From Pseudomonadota bacterium (GTDB taxonomy: Bacteria; Pseudomonadota; Alphaproteobacteria; Rhizobiales; Xanthobacteraceae): a stretch of 64,000 nt of DNA. Made by a program: the position numbers and the translations under genes. Below, in pieces: positions 1 to 7,979 of this stretch. The notes beneath the pieces are model-generated. The model saw only the letters and a list, made by a program, of their open reading frames with translations, ran no database searches and had not been told where the DNA came from. The DNA is taken from NCBI GenBank assembly GCA_023422775.1, contig JAFAGM010000025.1:1-64000 (forward strand). The letters are read 5' to 3'. Within the stretch, counting starts at the first letter, position 1, and each line of letters starts with the position of its first letter.

Positions 1-101
1 TTGACGGCAGTACTCCGGATCAAGCCTACTTCAACTCGTTGCCGCTCCGCACGGCAGCCTAACCCCGGCAGAGGCTCCACTTATCGACGCGGAGATTCTG
101 T

Positions 102-602
102 TCAGACTATCGGGACCAGCTCAAACAGGCTATACCAATATATGGTTTCGTTCATCAATTGCAGCGGCCCAAGCTGGTCAACGGCTATCGCATAGGTGTC
201 CAACTGATACCGCTGCTTGTTTAAGCTGTGGTTGACGATTTCACCTACCCATTGGGGGAAGCCCGTCGATTGCCACAACGGATCGTTGCCGTGGTATTGC
301 GCCGGGCGGATGAGAAAGCTGAAAATGTCGATGTCCCGAGGATCGCGACCCTCCCGGGTTTCGATATTCTCGACGAAGCTCCCATCAATGAACTGGATCC
401 CGTCCACGTATCCGAACGAGTGCAGCAAGCTCCGATATTGGAGCAGGCTGTACAGCAGATTGCAGCGTTCCGGGGTGCTGCCCAGTGCTGTCACCAACTC
501 GGTCATCAAGGACCGATACGGCGACCGAAGCCCCGGCGCTGCTGAATTTGCCCCAAGGTAAGGTGGCAGCAGCCCGCGACCGTCGAATGCAGGGACAGGC
601 AT
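102..602 (-). CDS. DUF6932 family protein
   Basis: A 166-residue protein. The N-terminal stretch FDGRGLLPPYLG and the segment DGSFVENIETREGRDPRDID are, from memory, the hallmarks of the DUF6932 family, a group of nucleotidyltransferase-like proteins found in accessory DNA. The GSFVE...PRDIDIF pattern resembles the metal-binding core of a minimal nucleotidyltransferase, but activity is inferred only. I chose the internal ATG whose protein begins MPVPAFDGRG, because the conserved domain starts there; an ATG seven codons upstream is also open. No partner gene is adjacent: the next gene upstream on this strand starts over 1.4 kb away. It lies in the accessory region left of tRNA-Phe. Confidence 0.7.
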   Translation of the reverse strand: MPVPAFDGRGLLPPYLGANSAAPGLRSPYRSLMTELVTALGSTPERCNLLYSLLQYRSLLHSFGYVDGIQFIDGSFVENIETREGRDPRDIDIFSFLIRPAQYHGNDPLWQSTGFPQWVGEIVNHSLNKQRYQLDTYAIAVDQLGPLQLMNETIYWYSLFELVPIV

Positions 603-788
603 CAGTCCGGCCTTGCATGGCAAGTCGGCCCTACCGGATGGTCGTCGGTACGCATTACTCCCCCCGCTACCCGGTAATTGAAGCGCAACCGTGGGGCGAG
701 AGCAAGGCTTTCGGTGGCTGAGCCGGGAGTCTAGGTTAAAGGGTAGGGCCGACTGGTCCTGCCCCTGGTTCGCGCAGAAACGCTCCTG

Positions 789-2078
789 CTAGGCGCCGAG
801 GTAGTTCCTCAGGCAATCTCCGGTCGAAACTATGATGTTCATCAGGTTATCTTTGCCGAATGCGGCATCTGGATTGCCGTTCGAAGAGTATTTTCCATTG
901 CTGACGTTCTCCACGTAGTTCAGGACGGTCAGCGCACCCAAGAGGGTGGTTGGCACCGTTGTGGTTAGGTCCCAACGAGCATCGCGCTCGCGTTCGCCAA
1001 ATTCCTTCTCCTTGTCGGGATCAGGATCGACTGTGCCCGGGACAATCACCTTCAGTGCCTGGTCGTACTCCGCATTGGCGACTTTGTGGGCTCCAATGCG
1101 GTTGAAGATTGGATCGGGTACGGCATCGGCAGCCGCACTGATCATCGACGGTCGGGGAATATCAGAGCGCTTTAGTAGTCCTGTGACGATGCTGCGAAGC
1201 ATGTCGTCTACTTCCAATTCGTCACTATCGATTCCATTACGCCATTCATATGCCAACAGCATTTCTGCCTTCGCCTGGAGCCCCTCGAGCGACGTCGTTT
1301 GTATCTCCGTGGCTTCGCGATAAAGCGAATAAAGCTTATCGGCGGAATCGTCGCTCAACTTCAAGAGCCGGTCGATACCCAGTTCCGCTTTGAGAGCAGC
1401 ACGTGCAGCTTTGTACTCGTCGTAAGCAGCAGTGATTTCCGCTGAACGTTTGATATCCTCATCCCGCACTCTGGGCTCATATAGATGAGCAATATGCGGC
1501 TTGGGCGCATAGGGCCTTTGCGAATCGTCGAAGTCGTCATCCTTGATGTTCTCATCGCCTCCATTGGGCCCTATGTACTGATAGTAAGAAACTAGTTTTG
1601 TGCCTTCCCGCCGGGCGTGGCGAATATCGATCTCCGAGCACCAAAGCCGGCACTTGTTGTTCGGTAGCTTTTCCATGTCGTAGCCGATCCAGACTGGATC
1701 AGTGGGCCGCCATCGCAGCCGATCCGGCCGCTGTGGCGCCATCGTGTTGTATTTGATGCTGGCTGCAGCATACTCGGCGTCTAGCGCTTTATCGACCGCG
1801 ACAGCTTCGGGGATCAGCTTTGCAAGCTCCTGCAAGCGAGCATCGGCGATGCTCTTTGCGGAAGCCTCAGCAGCGAGCCCAATATTGACGCTGTTTCCGG
1901 CTATTGCAGAACTGACAAGCATATTCATGATTACTCTCCGATTTACTGCGACCGCCCCTGCCGTGCCAACGTTCTCGACGCTGCTCAGTTCGCAAGAAGA
2001 AAATGCGGTCTGCGTTGCTTCAACGTCAGTTGTCTTGTTCTGCCATTCCGGCATGGTTATCTGTTTCGCTATCGTCAT
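789..2078 (-). CDS. hypothetical protein of mobile-element type
   Basis: A 429-residue soluble protein with no signal peptide. The reading frame opens 52 codons earlier, but the internal ATG (protein MTIAKQITMPEW) has a GGAGAC ribosome site about 8 bases upstream. The upstream part of the frame runs through a terminator hairpin and is unlikely to be translated. The middle is rich in Asp, Glu and Arg. The segment around DPIFNRIGAHKVANAEYDQA (roughly residues 316-335) resembles a motif I remember from many Rhizobiales hypothetical proteins in genomic islands. I cannot assign a function. Confidence 0.6.
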   Translation of the reverse strand: MTIAKQITMPEWQNKTTDVEATQTAFSSCELSSVENVGTAGAVAVNRRVIMNMLVSSAIAGNSVNIGLAAEASAKSIADARLQELAKLIPEAVAVDKALDAEYAAASIKYNTMAPQRPDRLRWRPTDPVWIGYDMEKLPNNKCRLWCSEIDIRHARREGTKLVSYYQYIGPNGGDENIKDDDFDDSQRPYAPKPHIAHLYEPRVRDEDIKRSAEITAAYDEYKAARAALKAELGIDRLLKLSDDSADKLYSLYREATEIQTTSLEGLQAKAEMLLAYEWRNGIDSDELEVDDMLRSIVTGLLKRSDIPRPSMISAAADAVPDPIFNRIGAHKVANAEYDQALKVIVPGTVDPDPDKEKEFGERERDARWDLTTTVPTTLLGALTVLNYVENVSNGKYSSNGNPDAAFGKDNLMNIIVSTGDCLRNYLGA

Positions 2079-2140
2079 GGACGCTGTCTCCGTCGCGCGT
2101 TGGAAGGGACCGAACGTTGTGATCAGTGGGGCGGTGAGTA

Positions 2141-2168
2141 AGTAAATATCCCCCGGCAGAGCCGGGGG
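2141..2168 (-). terminator. probable rho-independent terminator
   Basis: A perfect 8-bp stem, CCCCCGGC at 2150-2157 and GCCGGGGG at 2161-2168, with a 3-base loop. On the minus strand it is followed by ATATTTACTTAC, which is T-rich. It lies just after the stop of the minus-strand gene ending at 2183 and ahead of the start at 2078, so it should separate the two transcripts. Confidence 0.6.
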
Positions 2169-2182
2169 ACCTCCCTTGGGGG

Positions 2183-2575
2183 TTAGGGCTGGTCGCGCAC
2201 CTCCTTCCGCGCAATAGGAGCCAGAGTGCTGCAAACCAACTGCAGGGTTGTGAGGCTGGTATTGAGCGCGGTGCTGTGCGCTGCGAGGGCTTCACCGTCC
2301 CGGCTCAACGCTATGGCCGCCAAGTCGGATAAGATCAGGGCGAGTGCCTCCACCTTGATGGCAATTGGCGGGGGTGCCTCCGGACGAGAGACGGTGATCA
2401 ATGTGGCGGCGTTCCAGACGGACAGCCGGCGACGGCCGCTCTTGTCTAGCGTGACCTCGACCTTACCGCGCGGCGTTCGAACGCCAGCGCACACGTTAAC
2501 GATAGTTTCCCCTGAGCCGGTGACGTCGCCACGCTGCAAGGCGCGAGCGGGAACCTTGAAGGCTTGCGGTGTCAT
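2183..2575 (-). CDS. hypothetical protein of mobile-element type
   Basis: A 130-residue protein. The start chosen (MTPQAFKVPARAL) overlaps the stop of the gene upstream by four bases (ATGA), which suggests translational coupling. The frame is also open 17 codons further upstream. The N-terminal half looks like a small beta-rich domain (ETIVNVCAGVRTPRGKVEVT); the C-terminal half is helical and Ala/Leu-rich. It resembles a hypothetical protein I remember next to the following gene in rhizobial islands and prophage remnants. No catalytic motif is visible. Confidence 0.6.
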   Translation of the reverse strand: MTPQAFKVPARALQRGDVTGSGETIVNVCAGVRTPRGKVEVTLDKSGRRRLSVWNAATLITVSRPEAPPPIAIKVEALALILSDLAAIALSRDGEALAAHSTALNTSLTTLQLVCSTLAPIARKEVRDQP

Positions 2576-2910
2576 TGGCGCAACGCCCGGATTTCGTGAC
2601 GGTTGGCAGCGACGGTGGCTTTCCACTGCGGGCCGTGATCGATGTAGTCCGCGCGTGCGATACTGGCTTCCAGAGCCTGAATACGCTCGGCCTTTGCCGG
2701 GGCAGACAGGGCGGCTAAACGCGCGGTCTCACGGACCTCAGCCCAAGCCTGGCGCAATGCCCATGCGAAGCACTTCCGGCCGATGTCGTTGAACTTGATG
2801 GCCGGGAATTTGTAGGTGCGGCGGAAGATGGCCCAAGCCCGACGCATGAGGTCGGCCCGGTCGATTTTGGGCATAGCTCCGCCGGCCGCTGAAACGGTGG
2901 CTTTCGTCAT
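2572..2910 (-). CDS. small hypothetical protein, first gene of a two-gene operon
   Basis: A 112-residue basic helical protein. The core from MPKIDRADLMRRAW through FNDIGRKCFAWALRQAW resembles a short protein common in rhizobial mobile regions. A start 12 codons downstream, at that MPKIDR, is equally possible. Its promoter region faces the XRE gene at 2994 and contains two operator-like palindromes, so the regulator probably controls it. The function is unknown. Confidence 0.6.
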   Translation of the reverse strand: MTKATVSAAGGAMPKIDRADLMRRAWAIFRRTYKFPAIKFNDIGRKCFAWALRQAWAEVRETARLAALSAPAKAERIQALEASIARADYIDHGPQWKATVAANRHEIRALRQ

Positions 2911-2939
2911 CGGGGTTGCCTTATTGATTTGGCTGTGCG

Positions 2940-2990
2940 ATACCTGAGGTATTAAAACATGACACGGCCCATGTCAATACCTGAGGTATT
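2940..2990. promoter_or_regulatory. two identical operator-like palindromes
   Basis: The 13-mer ATACCTGAGGTAT occurs at 2940-2952 and again at 2977-2989. Each copy is a near-perfect inverted repeat (ATACCT-N-AGGTAT), and the second extends to AATACCTGAGGTATT. Their centres are 37 bp apart. They fill the 83-bp gap between the divergent genes starting at 2910 and 2994. An additional TGACA/TGTCA inverted repeat lies between them at 2960-2976. They are the expected binding sites for the XRE regulator encoded immediately to the right. Confidence 0.65.
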
Positions 2991-2993
2991 AAA

Positions 2994-3242
2994 TTGTCAG
3001 TCCTGACCAGTGAACAAATTCGGGCTGCCCGCATGCTTCTCCGGTGGGAGCAGCGTGACCTTGCGGAGGCCTCGGGTATATCGCTGCCGAGTATAAAGAG
3101 GCTTGAAACTCAGCCGGGCCCACTGTCGGCGCAAGAAAGAACGCTGACTGAATTGCAGCGGGCCCTGGAAAAGGCCGGCGTCGAGTTCATCTCGGAGAAT
3201 GGCGGCGGTGCTGGCGTCAGGATGAAGAAGCGCAAGCGTTGA
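2994..3242 (+). CDS. XRE-family transcriptional regulator
   Basis: An 82-residue DNA-binding protein. A helix-turn-helix of the lambda-repressor/Cro type spans about residues 8-60 (RAARMLLRWEQRDLAEASGIS...IKRLE). It is followed by the tail EKAGVEFISENGGGAGVR, which is typical of small rhizobial XRE regulators. The start is TTG. GAGG inside the second palindrome serves as the ribosome site eight bases upstream, so a protein bound to that palindrome would also cover its own translation start. It is probably an autoregulator that also represses the divergent two-gene operon. Confidence 0.8.
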   Translation: MSVLTSEQIRAARMLLRWEQRDLAEASGISLPSIKRLETQPGPLSAQERTLTELQRALEKAGVEFISENGGGAGVRMKKRKR

Positions 3243-3330
3243 TTTCTTATTTGCAAGTACCCCCACCCATTTGGGGCCCCATGGTTCCGACTAGCGAGCA
3301 GCAAAAGGCGAATTTCGGCATGGGAGGCCA

Positions 3331-3858
3331 ATGACCTTGCGAGCGCTCCTGCTGGCTGTAATTCTGACTGGCTCGATCGCGTCGGCTTGTGCGTCTGATA
3401 TTGTCGGCAAGGCGTCCGTCATCGACGGCGACACGATCGAGATACACGGCCAGCGTATTCGGCTGTGGGGTATTGACGCCTTGGAATCAGACCAGCTTTG
3501 CCGGGGCGACGACAGCAAACATTACCAATGCGGCCGGTTGGCTGCGAATGCGCTGGCCACACTCTTCGTCGGCATTCCCCGACCCGTGACTTGCTCGCCG
3601 ACTGGGCGCGATCAGTACGCGCGCACGGTGGCCGTTTGCTTCCTCGGGGAGCCTGGTCCGGATATCGGAAAATGGCTGGTGGCGAATGGCTTCGCGCTCG
3701 ACTGGCCGCAGTATTCGCACGGCCAGTATGCGGACGATCAACGCGGTGCCGAAAAAGGAGAGCGCGGGATCTGGCGAGGCAGCTTCGTTGAACCTTGGAA
3801 GTACCGGGCCTGCCGGCGATCAGGTGCGGCAATCGATCGGTGTAGTGATGGAGATTGA
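3331..3858 (+). CDS. secreted thermonuclease (SNase-like)
   Basis: A 175-residue protein with a Sec signal peptide (about residues 1-21, cut near ACA/S). The SNase-like OB fold follows. VIDGDTIEI and RIRLWGIDALE carry the acidic calcium ligands and catalytic Arg of the family, and DQYARTVAVCF is the second conserved block. Six cysteines in the mature part suggest disulphides in the periplasm. The start has a strong site (GGGAGG). The likely role is non-specific cleavage of DNA or RNA outside the cytoplasm. Such genes are frequent in rhizobial accessory regions. Confidence 0.85.
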   Translation: MTLRALLLAVILTGSIASACASDIVGKASVIDGDTIEIHGQRIRLWGIDALESDQLCRGDDSKHYQCGRLAANALATLFVGIPRPVTCSPTGRDQYARTVAVCFLGEPGPDIGKWLVANGFALDWPQYSHGQYADDQRGAEKGERGIWRGSFVEPWKYRACRRSGAAIDRCSDGD

Positions 3859-4001
3859 AATTAGGCGAACAGCCCGATACTTGTCTTGGATGAATCGAAT
3901 AAGTTGTTACCTGATTCTAACTCAACCAGGCAGACAATCAGCGTCGCGTTTCAGGCAGAGCTTCACCCCGGGACGGACTAGGCAGCCTAGGATACTTTAT
4001 C

Positions 4002-5303
4002 ATGCCAAAACTCAATCCCTTTCGACCGGGCAGCGTTATATCGCCGGGAATGTTCGTAGGCCGTATTGAGGAGATTGAAGTCGTTGAGCAGTCGCTGCTG
4101 CAAACAAGAGACGGGAACCCCCAGCATTTCATAATTGGTGGCGAGCGTGGAATCGGAAAGTCATCTCTGTGTCTATGGGTGGACTATCTGGCGAAAGGCG
4201 ACATCACATATGACGGGAAAAATCGCCTTAGCTTCATCGTTGCCAACATCGAGCTTCATGGGGCGATGGCCTATGACGACATCATTGATGCGATACTGGC
4301 CGAATTAAAACGTCAGATATCAACTCGGCAAGCTTTGCTTGAAGCGTGTAAGAACGCCTGGAATTTTCTCAGTCGCTTTCAAGTCGCTGGCGTAAAGTAT
4401 GATCGACCGCAGCCATCCGCGGCGAATAGTCAGCGCCTTGACGAACTGACCGACGTCTTGGTCAATTTAATCGACGAGGCTGCAGGCACTATCGAAGGTG
4501 TATTGATTCTGATTGACGAGGCGGATCGGCCGCCGAGCGACGCTCATCTTGGTCAATTGTGCAAACTCCTGACAGAGCGATTATCTCGCCGCCGATGCGA
4601 GCGAATTTGCATTGGTTTGAGCGGTCTTCCGGATCTAATGCAGAAGCTAAAGGAATCCCACGAATCCAGTCTCCGCATTTTCAATATCTTAGAGCTGCGC
4701 CCACTCGAGTTTGCAGAACGCATGGCAGTGATTGACCGCGGACTGGATCAATCAAACCAAAACGCCGAACAAGAGATATCCATAGACAACGACGCGAAAC
4801 GGCTCATCGCCAATTTGTCTGAAGGCTATCCGCACTTTTTACAAGAGTTTGCTCACTGCTCGTTTGCAACTGATACCGATAATAAAATCGATGTTAGCGA
4901 CGTTATACGTGGGACGTTTAGTGAGCACGGCGCCCTTAACCAGCTAGGGCGAAAATATTTTGCGGATCTGTATATCGACCAGATTGGCTCCGAAGACTAC
5001 CGCCGGGTCCTGATCGCAATGGCCGATCACATGGATGAGTGGGTTGGCCGTCAAACCATCATTTCAAATTCAGGCGTGAAGGAGTCGATCGTCAACAATG
5101 CATTGAGTGCCCTGCGTGAACGAAAAATCATCCTCCACAATCCCAGGTCACGAGGCGAATATCGCCTGCCGACACGGTCCTTTGCCGTCTGGATAAAGGC
5201 TCGAGAAACTCAAAAAAAGGCCGAGCCAGCCTTGTCGGTTGGTGACACCGCAAGCGTGATTAACGTTTTGGCAGAGCCTGTGAAGGGAACTAATGAACGC
5301 TAA
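4002..5303 (+). CDS. orphan P-loop ATPase (AAA_16/Orc1-like)
   Basis: A 433-residue cytoplasmic ATPase. It starts with FVGRIEEIE, a typical lead-in to AAA_16/STAND modules. The Walker A is GGERGIGKSS (residues 46-55) and the Walker B is VLILIDEAD (about 165-173). The region around SGLPDLMQKL is a sensor-like segment, and about residues 310-400 look like a winged-helix tail. There is no transmembrane segment or obvious effector domain. Codon use looks more AT-rich than in the housekeeping genes to the right, which fits acquired DNA. It stands alone, with no adjacent partner. It could be a stand-alone defence or regulatory ATPase, but that is speculation. Confidence 0.7.
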   Translation: MPKLNPFRPGSVISPGMFVGRIEEIEVVEQSLLQTRDGNPQHFIIGGERGIGKSSLCLWVDYLAKGDITYDGKNRLSFIVANIELHGAMAYDDIIDAILAELKRQISTRQALLEACKNAWNFLSRFQVAGVKYDRPQPSAANSQRLDELTDVLVNLIDEAAGTIEGVLILIDEADRPPSDAHLGQLCKLLTERLSRRRCERICIGLSGLPDLMQKLKESHESSLRIFNILELRPLEFAERMAVIDRGLDQSNQNAEQEISIDNDAKRLIANLSEGYPHFLQEFAHCSFATDTDNKIDVSDVIRGTFSEHGALNQLGRKYFADLYIDQIGSEDYRRVLIAMADHMDEWVGRQTIISNSGVKESIVNNALSALRERKIILHNPRSRGEYRLPTRSFAVWIKARETQKKAEPALSVGDTASVINVLAEPVKGTNER

Positions 5304-5422
5304 TGAACGGTAGTGGAAGCAGAACGTAAAGGGATCGCGAGAAACAGGCTGCACTTGCGCATCCCATAAAAGGGGCGATTTCATCTATTGGTCGATTGCT
5401 GCGAGATGTGCCTGATTTCAAA

Positions 5423-5438
5423 GGCGAATTAATTCGCC
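5423..5438. other. 16-bp perfect palindrome downstream of the ATPase gene
   Basis: GGCGAATTAATTCGCC is fully self-complementary. It could form the stem of a short terminator for the gene ending at 5303, although no T-tract follows, or it could be a protein-binding site near the tRNA-Phe junction. The rest of the 5304-5576 gap shows no gene. Confidence 0.35.
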
Positions 5439-5576
5439 GGAAAATGCCCGGAAATTCGAATTACTGGGTTGGGCTAGTCAGAAATCAGACTTGCGTCCCC
5501 AGCGCGTCCCCATCAAGATTTCGTGAACGTCCCCCTGACGGTCGTCAGAAATAGCCGTTGATTTGATTGATGAAAA

Positions 5577-5652
5577 TGGTGCCCAGGGGCGGGATCGAAC
5601 CACCGACACTGCGATTTTCAGTCGCATGCTCTACCAACTGAGCTACCTGGGC
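5577..5652 (-). tRNA. tRNA-Phe (GAA)
   Basis: A 76-nt cloverleaf. The acceptor stem is GCCCAGG paired with CCTGGGC, the D-arm is AGCTCAGTTGGTAGAGC, the anticodon loop is CTGAAAA with anticodon GAA, the T-arm is GGTTCGATCC, and CCA is encoded. It lies downstream of yacG on the same strand. Its 3' end faces the accessory DNA at 1-5576, the usual geometry for an island integrated at a tRNA. Confidence 0.95.
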
Positions 5653-5714
5653 ATACTCGGGAGGCCCAAAGGCCTATGCGAGCGGGCGGTTTATAGAGAG
5701 GTCGGGCGGTCATG

Positions 5715-5759
5715 TCCACCACGCTTCGCCTTTGGCTACGCGTGGCGCGGCCCGGTGGA
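5715..5759. repeat. intergenic palindromic element
   Basis: Nested inverted repeats: TCCACC (5715-5720) with GGTGGA (5754-5759), and CCACGC (5719-5724) with GCGTGG (5740-5745). The sequence between yacG and tRNA-Phe resembles dispersed intergenic repeats I recall from Bradyrhizobium. It may also act as a transcript-end structure for the yacG operon. Confidence 0.45.
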
Positions 5760-5836
5760 TAATTGCGAAGCGTGCCCGGCATAGCCCGAAGGGCGACGAC
5801 AGGCCATCGAACCAATAACCAACTGATAATTATATC

Positions 5837-6037
5837 TTATTCCGCGTCTTCGGGGTCGGTGGGGCGGCCGGGGATGACGTAGGTACCAGACAGCCAGCGG
5901 TTCAGGTCGACGTCGCGGCAGCGCTTGGAACAGAATGGAAGCGTGGCCGGGTCGGCCGGCTTGCCGCATTCCGGGCAGGGTTTCGATGGCGGGCTGGCGC
6001 CGCCGGAGCCCGTATCGTCGGGCGGGTCAACTGGCAT
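5837..6037 (-). CDS. yacG: DNA gyrase inhibitor YacG
   Basis: A 66-residue zinc protein. Four cysteines in the pattern CPECG...FCSKRCRDVDLNRWL are the YacG signature, and the residues after the last Cys match the family closely. In E. coli, YacG binds GyrB and inhibits gyrase. The start overlaps the end of maf by 11 bases, so the two are one transcription unit. The N-terminal Pro/Ser-rich leader and acidic tail are normal for rhizobial versions. Confidence 0.92.
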   Translation of the reverse strand: MPVDPPDDTGSGGASPPSKPCPECGKPADPATLPFCSKRCRDVDLNRWLSGTYVIPGRPTDPEDAE

Positions 6038-6650
6038 TGAGCCAGCCGAAGCGGACCGGAAAGCCCTCGCCGCCCAGGAGCGTCATCGTCTCGTAGAGCG
6101 GCAGGCCGACGACGTTGGTGTAGGAGCCGACCATCTTGACCACGAACGTCCCGGCGATGCCCTGCACGGCGTAGCCGCCGGCTTTGCCGCGCCACTCGCC
6201 GGAGCCGATATAGGCCTGGATGTCGTCCTCGCTGAGCCGCTTGAAACGGACGCGGGTTTCGATCAGGCGCTGACGGAACGCCTCCTTCGGTGTCACCAGG
6301 CAGATCGCCGTGTAGACGCGGTGATTGCGGCCCGACAGCAGCCGCAGGCACTGCGCGGCTTCGTCGACCAGGTTGGCCTTGGGCAGGATGCGGCGGCCGA
6401 CCGCGACCACCGTATCGGCCGCGATGATGAAGGCACCGCGCAACTCGTCGTCGAGCTGCACGGATTTCAGCGCCGCATCGGCCTTGGCGCGCGCCAGACG
6501 GTTGGCGCAGGCGCGCGGCAGTTCGCCCCGCTTCGGGGTCTCGTCGACATCGGCCGGGCGCAGCGCGTCGGGCTCGATGCCGGCCTGGTTGAGCAGGCTG
6601 AGCCGCCGCGGCGAACCGGAAGCGAGTACGATTTTGGGACGGCCAAGCAT
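6027..6650 (-). CDS. maf: Maf-family nucleoside triphosphate pyrophosphatase
   Basis: A 207-residue Maf/Ham1-like enzyme. The N-terminal motif LASGSPRRLSLL and the later DVDETPKRGELP, ADTVVAVGRRIL and YTAICLV blocks are diagnostic. Members hydrolyse modified or canonical NTPs (dTTP, UTP, m5UTP and similar) to monophosphates as house-cleaning enzymes. The exact subclass cannot be fixed from sequence alone. It is followed by an overlapping yacG and is part of the murA-to-yacG minus-strand run. Confidence 0.9.
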   Translation of the reverse strand: MLGRPKIVLASGSPRRLSLLNQAGIEPDALRPADVDETPKRGELPRACANRLARAKADAALKSVQLDDELRGAFIIAADTVVAVGRRILPKANLVDEAAQCLRLLSGRNHRVYTAICLVTPKEAFRQRLIETRVRFKRLSEDDIQAYIGSGEWRGKAGGYAVQGIAGTFVVKMVGSYTNVVGLPLYETMTLLGGEGFPVRFGWLNAS

Positions 6651-6863
6651 GCGGGATATGTCAGGGATTTTAAGAATCGGATGGATCGCGCGCGGAACCT
6701 ATCGGAAGGCACTCCATTCCACAACCGGGGAACAAGTGGTTGTTGAAGCTTCGTTTCTTCTCGTCGCCGCTGCGAACGCAGGGGCCCATGACCACAGGCA
6801 GATGTCATTGAAACGACAATCAGCGACCAGCACTTCCTAAAATCGCGCGGCCGCAGCGTATGG

Positions 6864-6883
6864 GTTCCTGTGTTCGCAGGAAC
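6864..6883. repeat. short intergenic inverted repeat
   Basis: GTTCCTG (6864-6870) and CAGGAAC (6877-6883) with a 6-base loop TGTTCG, followed by GACGGGAG. It resembles the short hairpin repeats scattered in Bradyrhizobium intergenic DNA. It lies in the 243-bp gap between maf and the phosphatase gene; no gene is visible there. Confidence 0.45.
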
Positions 6884-6893
6884 GACGGGAGAA

Positions 6894-7361
6894 CTACCCG
6901 CTCGCCGCAACCACCCTGGAAAACCGCCGGCGGATGCGCATCATCAGGCCGTCACAAACTTCGCGATAGGCGGCAAGTTTCTGCTCGCGATTGCCTTCCA
7001 TTCCGGTTGGATCCGGCGTCGGCCAGTATTCGACATCGGCGGCCATGGTGCGCGTCAGTTCCAGCGCCTTGTGATGGGCCTCGGGCGACAGCGTGATGAT
7101 GAGATCGAAATTGAGCCCTTCCCAATCCTCGAGTTCCTCGAACGTCGTCGGCTTGTGGGTGGAAATATCCTGGTCGAGTTCCGCCATCACGGCGACCGCG
7201 AACGGGTCGAGTTCGCCCTTCTTGACGCCGGCGGATTTCACATAGAGCGCCTGCGGGAACATCTGCTTCAGCAGGCTCTCGGCCATCGGCGAACGCACGC
7301 TGTTCTGGCCGCACGCGAACAGCACGGCCTGCGGATGGCGCGCACGCGGCGGCGCATCCAT
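6894..7361 (-). CDS. low-molecular-weight phosphatase family protein (ArsC/LMW-PTP fold)
   Basis: A 155-residue protein. The P-loop CGQNSVRS (Cys17, Arg23) fits the CX5R catalytic loop of LMW tyrosine phosphatases and thioredoxin-type arsenate reductases. The acid loop YWPTPDPTG supplies the catalytic Asp. The Cys residues that arsenate reductases use for disulphide relay are not evident, which favours a phosphatase. It sits between the UPF0262 gene and maf, a conserved position in alphaproteobacteria. Arsenate reduction is therefore unlikely but not excluded. Confidence 0.85.
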   Translation of the reverse strand: MDAPPRARHPQAVLFACGQNSVRSPMAESLLKQMFPQALYVKSAGVKKGELDPFAVAVMAELDQDISTHKPTTFEELEDWEGLNFDLIITLSPEAHHKALELTRTMAADVEYWPTPDPTGMEGNREQKLAAYREVCDGLMMRIRRRFSRVVAASG

Positions 7362-7475
7362 GCGCTCACGCTTCTCTTGTTTGAGGCGAGACCTCTTCGG
7401 CGAAACGGCCTTGCGAGGTCATGCCCTTTGTTTGACGCATGAACTGATCCAGAAACCGCTTCGCACTTTTTGGGT

Positions 7476-7979
7476 TCATGCGTCCTGCCCCTTCCAGTGC
7501 AGCACGCAGATCAGCGTGAACAGGCGCCGGGAGGTTTCGAAATCAATCCGCACCTTGCCCTTCAGCCGTTCCTGCAGCGTCCGCGAGCCCTCGTCGTGGA
7601 TGCCGCGACGGCCCATGTCGATCGCCTCGATCTTGTCCGTCGTCGCCGTGCGGATCGCCTGGTAGTAGCTGTCGCAGATCATGAAGTAGTCCTTCACGAT
7701 CCGCCGGAACGGCGTCAGCGACAATAGATGCGCCACCACGGGCGTGCCGTTCTCGTGGCGGATGTCGAACATCAGCCGGTTGCCGGTTATGGCGAGGTGC
7801 AGCGTGAACGGCCCCTGCGATTGGCCTTCCGGCGCGAACAAATTCTGCTCGATCAGGTCGTAGATCGCGATCGCGCGCTCATGCTCGATGTCGGGTCCCG
7901 AACGCCCGATCGATTCCTCGTCGAGCGTCACCGCGACGATGCGGTTGTGCTGGTCCTCGTCTGGTGGCGGGCGGTTCAT
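7476..7979 (-). CDS. UPF0262 family protein
   Basis: A 167-residue protein matching the alphaproteobacterial UPF0262 family over its full length. Landmarks are IEHERAIAIYDLIEQN, LHLAITGNRLMFDIR, FRRIVKDYFMICDSYY and the closing RLFTLICVLHW. The biochemical function is unknown. Its ATG overlaps the hisD stop by four bases, so it is translated together with hisD. Confidence 0.92.
   Translation of the reverse strand: MNRPPPDEDQHNRIVAVTLDEESIGRSGPDIEHERAIAIYDLIEQNLFAPEGQSQGPFTLHLAITGNRLMFDIRHENGTPVVAHLLSLTPFRRIVKDYFMICDSYYQAIRTATTDKIEAIDMGRRGIHDEGSRTLQERLKGKVRIDFETSRRLFTLICVLHWKGQDA

Noticed and set aside
1..195. A 64-codon frame opening at the window edge
   Set aside because: It starts with TTG, has no ribosome site or family resemblance, and overlaps the DUF6932 gene on the other strand.
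2079..2234. A 52-codon N-terminal extension of the hypothetical gene at 789
   Set aside because: It reads through a strong terminator hairpin, while an internal ATG has a good ribosome site.
5460..5530. A possible integrase 3' fragment beside tRNA-Phe
   Set aside because: On the minus strand a stretch reading MGTRWGRKSDF then stop is visible, but it is only about a dozen codons and no integrase motif is present.
6894..7361. Annotation as arsenate reductase
   Set aside because: The P-loop fits, but the resolving Cys residues of thioredoxin-linked ArsC are not evident and no ars genes are nearby.
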